Positions 34,811 to 45,412 are shown, counted from the stretch's first letter. The stretch is 64,000 nucleotides of DNA from Desulfuromonas sp. AOP6 (GCF_009731355.2 NZ_AP022810.1:1640001-1704000), one strand, 5' to 3'. Made by a program: numbers and translations. The notes: generated by a model not told the origin, from the sequence alone.

Positions 34811-36567
34811 TAATCGTCTTTTGGACCCCGGCGACCGGCAGGTGTTTTTTTCCCGGTCGGTTTAGGTGGACGTGTCCCCTTCCCCTTAATCGGAGGTTTT
34901 TTTCGGCGGCCTTCCCCTGTGCCCGTTTCGGGCTTACCCGTATCGACACGAAGCTGCAACTGCTGTCCACAAACCCAGACATTCTGCAACAGACGCATGG
35001 TTTCTTTTGGGAGAACGGCAGGCAACTCAACCAGGCTGAAGGTATCGAACAATTTGATCTGACCGATATCGCTAGCGCTGAGTTGTGCCTCGTTGCTGAT
35101 AGCGCCGACAATATGGCGCGGCTCCACACCGTGTATGCGTCCGACTTCAATCCGATAACGCGACATGGCAGCTGTCGTTGTTTTGACCTTTCGGCTGCCG
35201 CTGGCAGGTGCCGCGGAAGGAGTGTCCATGACATCCTCTGTGCCCCCACCTTCGATCTGCAGCGGCTTGTCCTTCTGAACCAGGTAGGCCAGGGTCGAGG
35301 CGATCCGTCTCAATCCAACATCATATTCATCCTGATAGGTATCGATCAATTCTTCAAAGAATTCAAGGTCCTGAGACTCCATCGCCTCGGCGATCATCTC
35401 TTTGAAAAGACCAATACGTCTGTCTGTAATATCCTTACGGGTTGGCAGGGACATGGGAGTGATCGGCTGGCGTGTGGCCTGTTCAATCGCATTGAGCATG
35501 CGGCGCTCGCGGGGGGCCACAAATAAAATGGCTTTGCCCTCCCTCCCTGCCCTACCCGTGCGGCCAATGCGATGGATATACGCTTCGGTATCATAAGGGA
35601 TATCGTAGTTGACCACATGACTGATGCGCTTTACATCCAGCCCGCGGGCTGCCACATCAGTCGCCACGACGATGTCGAGAGAACCGTTCTTGAGACGCTC
35701 TATGGTCTTCTCACGCATGGCCTGTGTCATGTCGCCATTGAGAGGGGCACTTGAGAATCCGCGTGCTTCGAGCTTCTCAGACAATTCAACTGTGGCAATT
35801 TTAGTGCGAACGAAGATGATCATCGCTTCGATCTCTTCCGCTTCAAGAATACGGGTGAGAGCGTCCAGTTTGTGCAAGCCCTTGACCTGCCAGAAGCGCT
35901 GGCTGATGGTATCTACCGTCGAGGTCTTGCTTTTAATGCGGATCTCGACGGGACTCTTCAGGTGCCGGCGGGCCACTTGAATTACTTCTTTCGGGATGGT
36001 GGCGGAAAAGAGAACGGTCTGCCGCTCTGCCGGGGTGTGTTCGAGTATCTGCTCAACTTCCTCGATAAAACCCATCTTAAGCATTTCATCCGCTTCGTCG
36101 ATAACCACGGCCAGCAGGCGATCAAGCTTGAGGGTGCCGCGTCGCAGGTGATCCTGTATGCGTCCTGGCGTACCCACCACCGCGTGGACCCCTCGTTGCA
36201 ACTGCCGAAGTTGCTGGCTCATATTCTGGCCGCCATACACCGGCAAAACCTGGAATCCAGGCAGATGACGGGCATAGGTCTGCATCGCCTCAGCCACCTG
36301 CAGTGCGAGTTCTCGTGTCGGCGTCAGGACCAGAATCTGGGGAACCTTTTTCGACAAATCAATACGGCTCAAGAGGGGAAGAGAAAAAGCTGCGGTTTTG
36401 CCTGTGCCCGTCTGCGCCTGACCGAGCAGGTCCCTGCCCTCCAGCAAGGGAGGAATGCTCTGAGCCTGAATAGGTGACGGAGTCTCATATCCGACCTCGT
36501 CAATAACTTTAAAGACTGCGGGGTGAAGGCCAAGCTGGGTAAAACTGACAACGTCATTTTCAATCAT
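34810..36567 (-). CDS. deaD: DEAD-box ATP-dependent RNA helicase (DeaD/CsdA-like, with DbpA RNA-binding domain)
   Basis: 585 residues. Q motif and Walker A AQTGTGKTAAF near residue 50, the DEAD box in VVIDEADEMLK, SATIP, and RIGRTGRAGR in the second RecA domain. After the core comes a helical region and, at about residues 460-540, a DbpA-type RNA-binding domain (RIEVGRIHGVEPRHIVGAISNEA) with a Lys/Arg/Pro-rich tail. It unwinds structured RNA in ribosome assembly and mRNA decay and is often cold-induced. The convergent RRM gene suggests a shared RNA-handling role. Confidence 0.93.
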   Translation of the reverse strand: MIENDVVSFTQLGLHPAVFKVIDEVGYETPSPIQAQSIPPLLEGRDLLGQAQTGTGKTAAFSLPLLSRIDLSKKVPQILVLTPTRELALQVAEAMQTYARHLPGFQVLPVYGGQNMSQQLRQLQRGVHAVVGTPGRIQDHLRRGTLKLDRLLAVVIDEADEMLKMGFIEEVEQILEHTPAERQTVLFSATIPKEVIQVARRHLKSPVEIRIKSKTSTVDTISQRFWQVKGLHKLDALTRILEAEEIEAMIIFVRTKIATVELSEKLEARGFSSAPLNGDMTQAMREKTIERLKNGSLDIVVATDVAARGLDVKRISHVVNYDIPYDTEAYIHRIGRTGRAGREGKAILFVAPRERRMLNAIEQATRQPITPMSLPTRKDITDRRIGLFKEMIAEAMESQDLEFFEELIDTYQDEYDVGLRRIASTLAYLVQKDKPLQIEGGGTEDVMDTPSAAPASGSRKVKTTTAAMSRYRIEVGRIHGVEPRHIVGAISNEAQLSASDIGQIKLFDTFSLVELPAVLPKETMRLLQNVWVCGQQLQLRVDTGKPETGTGEGRRKKPPIKGKGTRPPKPTGKKTPAGRRGPKDD

Positions 36568-36688
36568 AGGAATCCTGTGAAACGGGTATGTAGGAACGAA
36601 TTTGAGGAAATTGATGGTGGGCGTCCGGGTAAAATGTGCCAGAAAATCCTCTGGAAATTATATATCCGAAACCCAGCCACATGTTACG

Positions 36689-36722
36689 AAAAAAGGGAGT
36701 GACTGAGTCACTCCCTTTTTTC
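36689..36722 (-). terminator. Intrinsic terminator after tRNA-Pro
   Basis: AAAAAAGGGAGTGACT and its complement form a strong stem, with a T run on the minus strand, five bases beyond the tRNA-Pro 3' end. It is symmetric and may also act for reads from the left. Confidence 0.9.
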
Positions 36723-36725
36723 TCG

Positions 36726-36803
<78 letters not shown>

Positions 36804-36918
36804 TCAATCAACGAGACCGGATTATGGTTTATTTGCTATTGAATGTCAAGGGAAAATTCACAAAAAAAAAGACAGCTAGCAACCCTAAACGAGCTATTAT
36901 TTCAAGTAGTTACAGGGG

Positions 36919-38220
36919 TCAGATTTTACGACGATCAATGACGCGGCTGGCTTTTCCCTCATATCTCTGAATAGAAGATGGCTCGACTAGCTTCACCTTG
37001 GCGCCAACACCCAGAGCAGAAGCAAGACGTTTCTCCACCATTTCGACAAAAGCCCGCTGTCTTTTCATTTCATCGAAAAAGATCCCTTCATTAACCTCTA
37101 CATGCACCTCCAGGGTATCCATGGTCCCTGCTCTGTCGACCACCAATTGATAATGCGGCTCACAACCTTCGACCTGAAAAAGGATTTCTTCAATCTGGGT
37201 CGGAAAAACATTAACTCCCTTGATAATGAGCATGTCATCGGAGCGACCGGCCGTTTTTTGCATTCGGGCCAGGGTTCGGCCACAAGCACAGGGTTCGTAG
37301 GTCAGACGGGTAATGTCGCGGGTACGATAGCGGATCATCGGAAAAGCTTCTTTGGTGATACTGGTCAGCACCAGTTCACCCACCTCCCCCTCCGGAAGGA
37401 CTGCGCCAGTTTCAGGGTTGATGATTTCAGCGATAAAATGGTCCTCAAACAGATGCATGCCACACTGGTGTTCGCATTCGCCGGCAATGCCCGGTCCCAT
37501 AACCTCGGAAAGCCCGTAGTTATCTGTCGCGAGGATTCCCAGCCGCTTCTCGATCTCCTTGCGCATTTCCTCGCTCCAGGGTTCTCCCCCGAAGAGACCA
37601 ACCTTGAGTGCCATGGAATCCGGCGAAATGCCCTGTTTCTCCATGCGATCAGCCAAAGTCAGCGCATAAGATGGTGTACAAACCAAGGCCGTAGAGCGGT
37701 AGTCCTGCATAATCATGAGCTGTTTATCGGTATTGCCGCTGGAGATGGGAATCACGGAGGCACCAATACGTTCTGCCCCATAATGAAGACCGAAGGCGCC
37801 CGTGAACAGACCATAGCCGAAGGCGATCTGTACAATATCGTCCGCACTCACACCAGCGGCCGTCATGAATCGGGCCACCAGCTCCGTCCAGGTATTGAGA
37901 TCGTTGCGGGTATAGCCAACAACGGTGGGTTTCCCGGTTGTTCCCGACGAGGAATGGATGCGAACGACCTCTCGCATGGGAACGGCAAACATGCCGTAGG
38001 GATAGTTTAGGCGCAGGTCTTCCTTCGTGGTAAAAGGGAGCTTGGACAGATCGGACAAGCTGGAAATGTTACCAGGTGTGAGCTTTAACTCACTGAACTT
38101 GTTCTGGTAACAGGGAACGTGTTCGAATACGCGGTGAACAGTACTTTTCAGTCCTTCCAGTTGAAGCTCTTTCAGGGTGCTTCTATCAAGACATTCTTTT
38201 TTAGGATTCCAAATGGGCAT
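36919..38220 (-). CDS. paaK: Phenylacetate-CoA ligase family protein (copy 1)
   Basis: 433 residues. AMP-binding motif [15 protein letters not shown], then [10 protein letters not shown], the linker [10 protein letters not shown], a cysteine pair CACGR, and the C-terminal [20 protein letters not shown]. PaaK activates phenylacetate or related aryl acids with ATP and CoA. The start at ATG 38220 is six bases after GGAG, while a TTG at 38232 would add only four residues. It is last in the run iorA-iorB-paaK-ACT-paaK and resembles the second copy at 38752-40059. Confidence 0.92.
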   Translation of the reverse strand: MPIWNPKKECLDRSTLKELQLEGLKSTVHRVFEHVPCYQNKFSELKLTPGNISSLSDLSKLPFTTKEDLRLNYPYGMFAVPMREVVRIHSSSGTTGKPTVVGYTRNDLNTWTELVARFMTAAGVSADDIVQIAFGYGLFTGAFGLHYGAERIGASVIPISSGNTDKQLMIMQDYRSTALVCTPSYALTLADRMEKQGISPDSMALKVGLFGGEPWSEEMRKEIEKRLGILATDNYGLSEVMGPGIAGECEHQCGMHLFEDHFIAEIINPETGAVLPEGEVGELVLTSITKEAFPMIRYRTRDITRLTYEPCACGRTLARMQKTAGRSDDMLIIKGVNVFPTQIEEILFQVEGCEPHYQLVVDRAGTMDTLEVHVEVNEGIFFDEMKRQRAFVEMVEKRLASALGVGAKVKLVEPSSIQRYEGKASRVIDRRKI

Positions 38221-38289
38221 CAGAAGCTCCAAACCCTGAAGTTATTTCTAACTTCAGGGTTTAATTGTTCGATATTGCAGGGGATTGTG

Positions 38290-38721
38290 CTACATAGAAT
38301 AAATGCGGTCACCCTGCAGAACATTCACGTTATGCTGAGTCAACACCTTTATGGCTTCTTCAGGATTGTCGAAGCGGAAGATAATGACTGCGTTGCCGCC
38401 GCAGCGTTCAACAAAGGCATACATGTATTCAACATTGACGGAAGCACGGTCAAGAACCTGCAAGATGCCAAAAAGGCCTTTGGGGCGATCGGGGACTTCA
38501 ACAGCGACAACCTCGGTTTTGTTGACAGTAAAACCACGCTCTTTAAGGGTAGACTTGGCTAAATCCGTTTTGTCGACGATCAGTCGCAGGATGCCAAAAT
38601 CCGAGGTGTCAGCCAGCGAAAGGGCCCGAATATTGACGCCGGCATCCCCCAAGGCTTCGGTGACTTCAGCCAAACGACCGGACTTGTTTTCTATGAAAAT
38701 GGAAATCTGCTCTACTTTCAT
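38290..38721 (-). CDS. Tandem ACT-domain protein
   Basis: 143 residues made of two ACT domains: one from residue 4 ([20 protein letters not shown]) and one from about 74 ([29 protein letters not shown]), each with the glycine-rich turn after the first strand. ACT domains bind amino acids and regulate enzymes. Located between two phenylacetate-CoA ligase genes in the aryl-acid operon, it probably senses an aromatic amino acid or related acid there, but this is inference. GGAGG precedes the ATG. Confidence 0.88.
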   Translation of the reverse strand: MKVEQISIFIENKSGRLAEVTEALGDAGVNIRALSLADTSDFGILRLIVDKTDLAKSTLKERGFTVNKTEVVAVEVPDRPKGLFGILQVLDRASVNVEYMYAFVERCGGNAVIIFRFDNPEEAIKVLTQHNVNVLQGDRIYSM

Positions 38722-38751
38722 CGATCTTCCTCCCCGTGCTAGGTGAAGCGG

Positions 38752-40059
38752 TCACTGACTCTCTTTACGACGATCGACTACGCGTTTGGCCTTCCCCTCG
38801 CTGCGAGCAATTGTTTTGGGCTCGACCAGGCGGACTTTGCAGGTAATCCCAAGCAAATCCTTGATTTCATGACGAATGCGGCTCGAAAGGTCCTGAAGAA
38901 CTTTGATCTCGTCGGAGAAGGTTTGTTCATTGACCTCAACCTGGATCTCCAGGGTATCGAGGTTTTCTTCCCGCTCCACAATAAGTTGATAGTGGGGCTC
39001 AACCCCTTCAATGCTGACAAGGACGCTTTCGATCTGCGAGGGGAAGACATTGACGCCACGAATAATCAGCATGTCATCGGTACGTCCACTCATGCGGGCA
39101 ATACGTCTGTGAGTGCGACCGCAAATACAGGGCTCGGCAATCAGCCTGGTGATGTCACGGGTGCGATAGCGGATCATCGGTATCCCCTCCTTGGTGATCG
39201 TCGTAATGACCAACTCGCCAAGTTCCCCGTCGGGAAGCACCTCACCGGTGTCGGGATTGATGATTTCTGGAATGAAGTGATCTTCCCAGATATGCAGACC
39301 GTGCTGTGCCTCATGACACTCGATGGCAACTCCCGGACCCAGTATTTCAGACAGCCCGTAGATGTCGATCGCCTTGATGTTGAGCTTGGCTTCAATCTCT
39401 CTACGCATCTCCTCCGTCCAGGGTTCGGCCCCGAAGATCCCGACCCTGAGCTTGAGATCCTGGATATTGACACCTTCCTCGGCCGCCGCTTCAGCCAGAT
39501 AGAGACTGTAGGATGGTGTGCAGGTCAGTACCGTTGAACCGAAATCCTGCATGATCATGATCTGTTTGCGGGTATTGCCTCCGGACATGGGAATAACCGA
39601 GGCTCCCAGTTTTTCTGCACCGTAGTGCGCCCCTAAGCCACCGGTAAAAAGTCCATATCCGTAAGCGTTATGGATGACATCTCCGCGATGAGCGCCGGCG
39701 GCCACAAAGGAGCGAGCCATCAATTCGGCCCACATCTTGATGTCTCGCCGAGTATAGCCCACCACTGTGGGTTTGCCTGTCGTGCCTGAAGAGGCATGAA
39801 TCCGAACGATCTGGTCCAGAGGGACAGCAAAAAGACCGTAGGGGTAGTTGTCCCTCATATCGCTTTTCAGGGTAAAAGGCAATCGCCGTAAATCGTCCAG
39901 CGACTTGATGCTTTCAGGGGTTACGTTGGCCTCTTTAAAGCTGTTGCGATAGAAGGGAACTGTGGCATAAACCCGTTCAATCGTCTGTTTGAGACGCTTG
40001 AGCTGAAGCGATTCGATCGCTTCTTTCGGAAGAGTTTCAAATTCATCATTCCATATCAT
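38752..40059 (-). CDS. paaK: Phenylacetate-CoA ligase family protein (copy 2)
   Basis: 435 residues with [45 protein letters not shown] and [20 protein letters not shown], a close relative of the copy at 36919-38220. The two genes flank the ACT protein gene. Two ligases may cover different aryl acids (phenylacetate, indoleacetate, hydroxyphenylacetate), or one may have taken over a regulatory or storage role. Sequence alone does not separate them. It follows iorB by 45 bases. Confidence 0.92.
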   Translation of the reverse strand: MIWNDEFETLPKEAIESLQLKRLKQTIERVYATVPFYRNSFKEANVTPESIKSLDDLRRLPFTLKSDMRDNYPYGLFAVPLDQIVRIHASSGTTGKPTVVGYTRRDIKMWAELMARSFVAAGAHRGDVIHNAYGYGLFTGGLGAHYGAEKLGASVIPMSGGNTRKQIMIMQDFGSTVLTCTPSYSLYLAEAAAEEGVNIQDLKLRVGIFGAEPWTEEMRREIEAKLNIKAIDIYGLSEILGPGVAIECHEAQHGLHIWEDHFIPEIINPDTGEVLPDGELGELVITTITKEGIPMIRYRTRDITRLIAEPCICGRTHRRIARMSGRTDDMLIIRGVNVFPSQIESVLVSIEGVEPHYQLIVEREENLDTLEIQVEVNEQTFSDEIKVLQDLSSRIRHEIKDLLGITCKVRLVEPKTIARSEGKAKRVVDRRKESQ

Positions 40060-40104
40060 CGGTTTCTGCCTTTCCCTGTGCGGTCTCCAGAACAGCCCCT
40101 GCTC

Positions 40105-40683
40105 TTAAGCAGTTCTTCCAAGCTCGAACGCCTGGAGGTTTTCATTGACGAAACGTTCGGGCACCAGCTTCCTGATGGCCTCTTTCCACATGTCTTCCTT
40201 GATATCCAAGGAATTGGACAAAGCCCCGAGAAGGACTGTGTTAACAGTCCTGGCATTTCCTGATTTGAGAGCCAACGCAAGTCCTTGCACGACGTTTGAT
40301 TTAGGAAATGCACGCATGATTTTTTCCGGAATGTCTTTTGGATAAGATTCCTGGCCGAGGGCGACAGCCGGCGGTAAAATTTTCAGGTCGTTCACAATAG
40401 CCCGACCTTCTTTGCGCAGCAAGGGAAGGTAGCGATAGGACTCCAGCAATTCGAAGCCGAAAAGTATATCAGCCTCCCCTTCCGGTATGATTTCAGAATA
40501 GACTTTTTCACCAAAACGGACATGGCTGACCACGCTGCCGCCTCGCTGAGCCATGCCGTGAACCTCGGCTTTCTTGACATCGTAGCCGGCCATCATCAGG
40601 ACTTCGGACAGCACTTCACTGGCGAGGAGAGTTCCCTGCCCCCCCACACCGACAAGTAGAATATTGGTCACTTTATTTGTCAT
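40105..40683 (-). CDS. iorB: Indolepyruvate:ferredoxin oxidoreductase, beta subunit
   Basis: 192 residues of the pyruvate/ketoisovalerate oxidoreductase gamma type, with the N-terminal NILLVGVGGQGTLLASEVLSE and HGMAQRGGSVVSHVRFGE. With IorA it oxidatively decarboxylates arylpyruvates (from Trp, Phe, Tyr) to aryl-acetyl-CoA and reduces ferredoxin, in the cytoplasm. The gene overlaps the end of iorA by 11 bases. Confidence 0.95.
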   Translation of the reverse strand: MTNKVTNILLVGVGGQGTLLASEVLSEVLMMAGYDVKKAEVHGMAQRGGSVVSHVRFGEKVYSEIIPEGEADILFGFELLESYRYLPLLRKEGRAIVNDLKILPPAVALGQESYPKDIPEKIMRAFPKSNVVQGLALALKSGNARTVNTVLLGALSNSLDIKEDMWKEAIRKLVPERFVNENLQAFELGRTA

Positions 40684-42439
40684 CGCTTACTCCAAAAGCT
40701 CCAAACTTGCACACCTGTTCACAGACACCACATCCCACGCAGATCAGAGGATCGACATGGGCTTTGCCTTTTTCGCCGGCAGAATCGTCCCAGATGATGG
40801 CCGGGCACCCCAACTTCAGGCAGGCTTTACAGGCCGTACACTTATGAATGTCAACAACCAGCGGGGGCTTGCGCTTAACCACATCCCGTTTCATGAGCAT
40901 GCAGGGGCGGCGCGTGATGATTATGGAAGGCTCAGGCCTCTCCATCTCTTCACGAATGGTGGCCCGAGTCAGCTCGAGATCATAGGGGTCTACCACCTTG
41001 ACATGACGGACACCTATTGACAGGCAAAGTTGTTCAAGATTGACTTCCGGGGCTGGTTCTCCCATCAGCGTATAGCCCGATGAAGGATTTTCCTGCCGAC
41101 CGGTCATGCCGGTTATACGGTTGTCCAGAATGATGACGGTCCCTTGCGACTGATTGTAAACCATGTCAATCAGACCGTTGACACCCGTGTGTAAAAAGGT
41201 GGAATCCCCGATAACAGCGACGACTTTTTTCCGATCCTCAGGACTCAGGGCCTTGCAAAGCCCGGTCGCGTTACCAATACTCGCTCCCATGCAGACACAG
41301 GTATCCATGGCGGACAAAGGCGGCATAAAGCCGAGAGTGTAACAACCAATGTCGCCACTCACAAAGGCTTTAAGGCGATTAAGAGCAAGGAACACGCCAC
41401 GATGAGGGCAACCGGGGCACATGTTGGGCGGGCGATTCGGCAAAGCTTCGTCGTGTTGAAAGGCAACCTCTGCCTCCTTACCCGTAAGCCCCTTCTTTAC
41501 TCGACCAGGAGTCAGTTCACCACAGATCGGGAAAAGCTCCTTGCCCTTGACCTGGATGCCCATTGCGAGCAACTGCTCTTCCAGGAAGGGATCAAGTTCT
41601 TCAATAACGTAAAGAGTCTTGAAGCGCGCCGCGAACTCGCGAATCAGGCGTTTGGGCAGCGGGTAAACCATGCCAAGCTTAAGAATGCTGGCATCGGGAA
41701 GAACTTCTTTGGCGTATTGATAGGAAACTCCCGCCGTAATAACCCCAACGTCCTTGGAGCCCTCCTCCATGCGATTAAAGGGCTGGTCACTGGCCCACTC
41801 CTCCATGTCGAGCAATCGCTGTTCGATAATGGGGTGGCGACGTCTGGCGTTGCCAGGCAACATGACAAACTTGGGAGGATCTTTGACCAGTCCGATCTCA
41901 GGAGTTTCAGATACGGGCTCGCCCAACTCCACAATGGATTTCGAGTGGGAAATACGGGTGGTGGTGCGCAGGAACACAGGTGTATCAAATTTTTCACTTA
42001 CCTCAAAGGCAAGACGGGTGTAGGTGAGCGCCTCTTGACTGTCGCTCGGCTCAAACATAGGGATTTTGGCAAATTTAGCATAATTGCGGTTATCCTGCTC
42101 ATTTTGAGACGAGTGCATCTCTGGATCATCGGCGGTAACCAGAACAAGCCCGCCCCTGACTCCAGTATAAGTCAGGGTAAACAGGGGATCGGCAGCCACA
42201 TTCACACCGACATGTTTCATGGTGACCAGGGATCTGGCACCACCAAAACAGGCCCCGATCCCTACTTCAAGGGCGACCTTTTCGTTGGGAGCCCAGGAGG
42301 CATCGATCCCTTTGTATTGAATGATATTTTCGAGAATCTCCGTGCTCGGCGTGCCTGGATAAGCCGAGGCCACCTTCACCCCGGCTTCAAAAGCGCCGCG
42401 AGCAATTGCTTCATTTCCTGACAGAATGGCTTTTTCCAT
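40673..42439 (-). CDS. iorA: Indolepyruvate:ferredoxin oxidoreductase, alpha subunit
   Basis: 588 residues from the preferred start (MEKAILSGNEAIARG, six bases after AAGGA). The N-terminal transketolase-type TPP domains include VASAYPGTPSTEI and ASIGNATGLCKAL with GDSTFLHTGVNGL (TPP-Mg site). The C terminus carries two 4Fe-4S clusters: CTACKACLKLGC and CVGCGVCEQVC. It opens the aryl-acid operon iorA-iorB-paaK-ACT-paaK and is needed for oxidising aromatic amino acids, or for their synthesis if run in reverse. An upstream ATG at 42484 is weaker. Confidence 0.95.
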   Translation of the reverse strand: MEKAILSGNEAIARGAFEAGVKVASAYPGTPSTEILENIIQYKGIDASWAPNEKVALEVGIGACFGGARSLVTMKHVGVNVAADPLFTLTYTGVRGGLVLVTADDPEMHSSQNEQDNRNYAKFAKIPMFEPSDSQEALTYTRLAFEVSEKFDTPVFLRTTTRISHSKSIVELGEPVSETPEIGLVKDPPKFVMLPGNARRRHPIIEQRLLDMEEWASDQPFNRMEEGSKDVGVITAGVSYQYAKEVLPDASILKLGMVYPLPKRLIREFAARFKTLYVIEELDPFLEEQLLAMGIQVKGKELFPICGELTPGRVKKGLTGKEAEVAFQHDEALPNRPPNMCPGCPHRGVFLALNRLKAFVSGDIGCYTLGFMPPLSAMDTCVCMGASIGNATGLCKALSPEDRKKVVAVIGDSTFLHTGVNGLIDMVYNQSQGTVIILDNRITGMTGRQENPSSGYTLMGEPAPEVNLEQLCLSIGVRHVKVVDPYDLELTRATIREEMERPEPSIIITRRPCMLMKRDVVKRKPPLVVDIHKCTACKACLKLGCPAIIWDDSAGEKGKAHVDPLICVGCGVCEQVCKFGAFGVSDDK

Positions 42440-42546
42440 GAGGATCCTTGTCATTTTAAAATTAGAATTTTCGATATGGGGCATTAATCAGAGATGTAAA
42501 AACAGCTTGAAACTATAAATGAAGAGAACGAGAATTGTCAATTTAT

Positions 42547-43503
42547 TCAGGAGCCTCGTCTGTCCAGAAGATCAAGGATGACGCCTTCGAGCAGACCGGC
42601 ATCACTTACCACAAGTGATCTCTTTTGAAGCAGGACCATAAGGGCGAGAACCGATCGCAATCCCGGTACAATCAGATCTCCCCTCCCCTTTTCCATTCCG
42701 GGCATCCTCTCGCGAGTAACGGGATCAAGTCTTACAAGTCTCTCCAGTATTTGCTCCAGGGTCCCGTACAACAGTTTATGATTATTTATTTTTTGACGAT
42801 CATAGTTTTTCATCTTCAGGTCTATGGCGGCAAGTGTCGTCACGGTACCAGCCGTCCCAATAATTGGAGTCTTTGAATGCAGAACCTTGGCAAACAAACC
42901 CGCGTCAAGAAGATCCTCCTTCAGCAGAGTAAGAGTCCCCTTGATTATGTCTGCCTGTTTTTCAGAGCAGTGCCCGGCTTCGCATAAGCGCACAACGCCA
43001 AGAGGATAGCTGGCCTGAAACCTGATCTGTCGATTGTCCCATATGATAAACTCAGTGCTGCCTCCCCCAATATCGAAAATCATGCATGTATCAGGGACGG
43101 GATTGATCACGGAAAGAACACCGAGACAACTGAGGCGCGCCTCAGTGACACCATCAATTATGTCCAGGTGCAAATCGGTGCAACGGCCAACTTCCTGGAC
43201 AAAGTCACGAGCATTGCTAGCCTTGCGAAGGGCCTCTGTACCAACCGCACGAGGGTTCTCAATGCCATATTGAAGAAGAATCTCCTTGATTTCCAGAAGC
43301 GCCGAAAGAGTCCTCCGCATCGCATCCGGCGCCAGTCCCGTATCATCAGCAAGCCCACCAGCCAAACGGGTGATTTTGCGAAAGTAATAAATGGGGTGAA
43401 TAGTTCCCTGTTGCCCTGAAGCTATCAGCAGGCGAACCGTATTGCTTCCTATGTCAATAGAGGCGATCAGATCACCTCTGACCGATGATAGCTCTGGAGA
43501 CAT
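42547..43503 (-). CDS. ppx: Ppx/GppA-family exopolyphosphatase
   Basis: 318 residues. The ASKHA-fold phosphate motifs are ASIDIGSNTVRLLIAS at the N terminus, IFDIGGGSTEFIIW, and GTAGTVTTLAAIDLKM. The short length is the size of Ppx1-like or GppA-like single-domain proteins and lacks the helical C-terminal domain of E. coli Ppx. It removes phosphate from polyphosphate or pppGpp. It overlaps the end of the Na/Pi transporter gene by 32 bases, which links it to phosphate balance. Confidence 0.92.
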   Translation of the reverse strand: MSPELSSVRGDLIASIDIGSNTVRLLIASGQQGTIHPIYYFRKITRLAGGLADDTGLAPDAMRRTLSALLEIKEILLQYGIENPRAVGTEALRKASNARDFVQEVGRCTDLHLDIIDGVTEARLSCLGVLSVINPVPDTCMIFDIGGGSTEFIIWDNRQIRFQASYPLGVVRLCEAGHCSEKQADIIKGTLTLLKEDLLDAGLFAKVLHSKTPIIGTAGTVTTLAAIDLKMKNYDRQKINNHKLLYGTLEQILERLVRLDPVTRERMPGMEKGRGDLIVPGLRSVLALMVLLQKRSLVVSDAGLLEGVILDLLDRRGS

Positions 43504-45163
43504 TGAACGTGTGATCCCCTATTTTTTCAAAGTTGTGAAGCATATCAACAAAGATAAGACCAGGATCTACTGCACATTCGCTGGTGTTAAGCCGCGCAAT
43601 GTGGTTATTGCGAAAAGTTTCTTCAAGCTGGTCGATTTCATCTTCCATGAAAGAAGCTTTTTCCTTGATGGTTTTATCCTGACGCTCAAGGGCCTGCACC
43701 GTGAAGGAAAGAAAAGCCTTGCACTTTTCCCCCATCTCCTGGATTTCGGCGGTGGCAATTTCAGAGAATGGCGCTTTCTCTCCCTTTCGTCGTAAACCCA
43801 GTCGCCACAGGTTTTCGCAGTGGTCTCCGACCCTTTCCAAGTCATTGACCATGTGCATCAGCGAGGCAATGTCTTTGGAGCTTTCCTGGGAAATCGACTG
43901 TTGTGATAAGGCGACAAGAAAGTCCGTGATTTCTCTCTGTAACAGATCGACTGCCTCTTCTTTTTTATCCAGAGCGGGAATTCTTTTATCGTTATTGTCA
44001 GCTAAAAACTCAATAGTCTCTTCCAGCATCTCCACCGTCATCTGGGCCATGCGGCGGGTTTCGGCGCGGGCTTGCCCCAGAGCAATCGGCGGCGTATTCA
44101 GAACCCGGTTGTCGATGTACTTGAGATGATATTCCATCTCGATCTCCTTCCCCCTGATCAGCAAGGTAGACAACTTGGCCAGAATGCCGATCATGGGAAG
44201 AAAGATCAGGGTGTTGATGATGTTGAACAGGGTATGGGTGTTGGCGATATGCCTGGCTATAAAAGGCTTGTCGCCCACAGAAACGCCATAATTGACAGCC
44301 TGTTTTTGCGTTTCGACGACAAAATCGGCAGTGCCGGGGGTAATCATTTCGACAAAGTTCATAAAAATCGGCAAAAATGCAACCATGTAGGCCACACCGA
44401 TCAGATTGAACAGGAAGTGGGCCAAGGCCGTCCGCCTGGCAGCGAGGTTGGTGCCGATAGCCGCGAGATTGGCCGTAATCGTGGTTCCGATGTTTTCGCC
44501 GAGAATCAGGACAACACTGGCCTCGAAAGAAATGATACCACTTGTCGCGAGGGCCAGGGTAATCCCCAGGGTGGCCGTACTGCTTTGGACGATGATTGTC
44601 AGCACAGCCCCGATGAGCACACCCAACAGATAATGATCCCCCACCAGAAGAAACATATCTCGAAATTCAGTGCTGGTCTTCACCGGATCAAATGCCTCTT
44701 TCATGGTGGCCAGACCGAAAAAAAGAATACCAAAGCCCAGAAGTATTTCGCCGGTATAAACCCACTTCTTGTTTTTTGAAAAGAGCTTCAAGGCCGCCCC
44801 GGCTCCAATGGCAGGGAGGGCATAAGCGGTGATTTTAAAAGCGATCAACTGCGCTGTGATGGTGGTGCCGATATTGGCACCCAGGACAACGCCGATGGCC
44901 TGATAGAGAGACATCAGTCCCGCATTGACAAAACCCACCACCATGACGGTAGTGGCACTGGAAGATTGAATGATGGCGGTAACAGAAAGGCCAACGAGCG
45001 TGCTGATAAAGCGGTTCGCTGTCAGGGCGGAAAGAATTTTTCGCATTTTATCGCCGGCAACTTTCTGCAGTCCTTCAGACATGATTTTCATGCCGAACAG
45101 AAAGAGGCCCAGGCCGCCGAACAAACCAAAAATCAACGTCTGATTAAGCAGGATATCCAACAT
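43472..45163 (-). CDS. Na+/phosphate cotransporter (NptA/PNaS type) with C-terminal PhoU-like domain
   Basis: 563 residues. Two inverted membrane repeats carry the family QSSS motif: QSSSATTVMVVGFVNAGL and QSSTATLGITLALATSGI. A linker ends near residue 330 and is followed by a helical PhoU-like region with HMVNDLERVGDHCENLWR and MLHNFEKIGDHTFNVS, both with the E-R-I-G-D-H type pattern. It should import or balance phosphate across the inner membrane. The start follows AGGAG. It forms a tight unit with ppx, and the gap to the HU gene (45164-45424) shows only a terminator. Confidence 0.92.
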   Translation of the reverse strand: MLDILLNQTLIFGLFGGLGLFLFGMKIMSEGLQKVAGDKMRKILSALTANRFISTLVGLSVTAIIQSSSATTVMVVGFVNAGLMSLYQAIGVVLGANIGTTITAQLIAFKITAYALPAIGAGAALKLFSKNKKWVYTGEILLGFGILFFGLATMKEAFDPVKTSTEFRDMFLLVGDHYLLGVLIGAVLTIIVQSSTATLGITLALATSGIISFEASVVLILGENIGTTITANLAAIGTNLAARRTALAHFLFNLIGVAYMVAFLPIFMNFVEMITPGTADFVVETQKQAVNYGVSVGDKPFIARHIANTHTLFNIINTLIFLPMIGILAKLSTLLIRGKEIEMEYHLKYIDNRVLNTPPIALGQARAETRRMAQMTVEMLEETIEFLADNNDKRIPALDKKEEAVDLLQREITDFLVALSQQSISQESSKDIASLMHMVNDLERVGDHCENLWRLGLRRKGEKAPFSEIATAEIQEMGEKCKAFLSFTVQALERQDKTIKEKASFMEDEIDQLEETFRNNHIARLNTSECAVDPGLIFVDMLHNFEKIGDHTFNVSRAIIGQR

Positions 45164-45383
45164 TAAAGAGTCTCCTGTAGGGGTACCAGAGAAAAGACGA
45201 ATGAAAAAACGGGGTGACTATACCTGATAGATACCGCATTTTCAATGCTAAAGTCCCTGATGAACAAAGGAAATACCCTTTATGTTTCATATGCTTGCTA
45301 CAGAAAGACGGTTCGATTTCCGTCCGAGAGTTCGAAGCGGAAAATGCGGAATCAATATGAAATAAGCGGTAAGGCGGGCACAA

Positions 45384-45412
45384 AAAAGCCGGGCATAAAA
45401 CCCGGCTTGATC
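45384..45412 (-). terminator. Intrinsic terminator after the HU/IHF gene
   Basis: AAGCCGGG/CCCGGCTT stem around CATAAAA with a T run on the minus strand, 13 bases beyond the HU gene stop. The 261-base gap to the phosphate transporter otherwise shows no gene. Confidence 0.88.
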
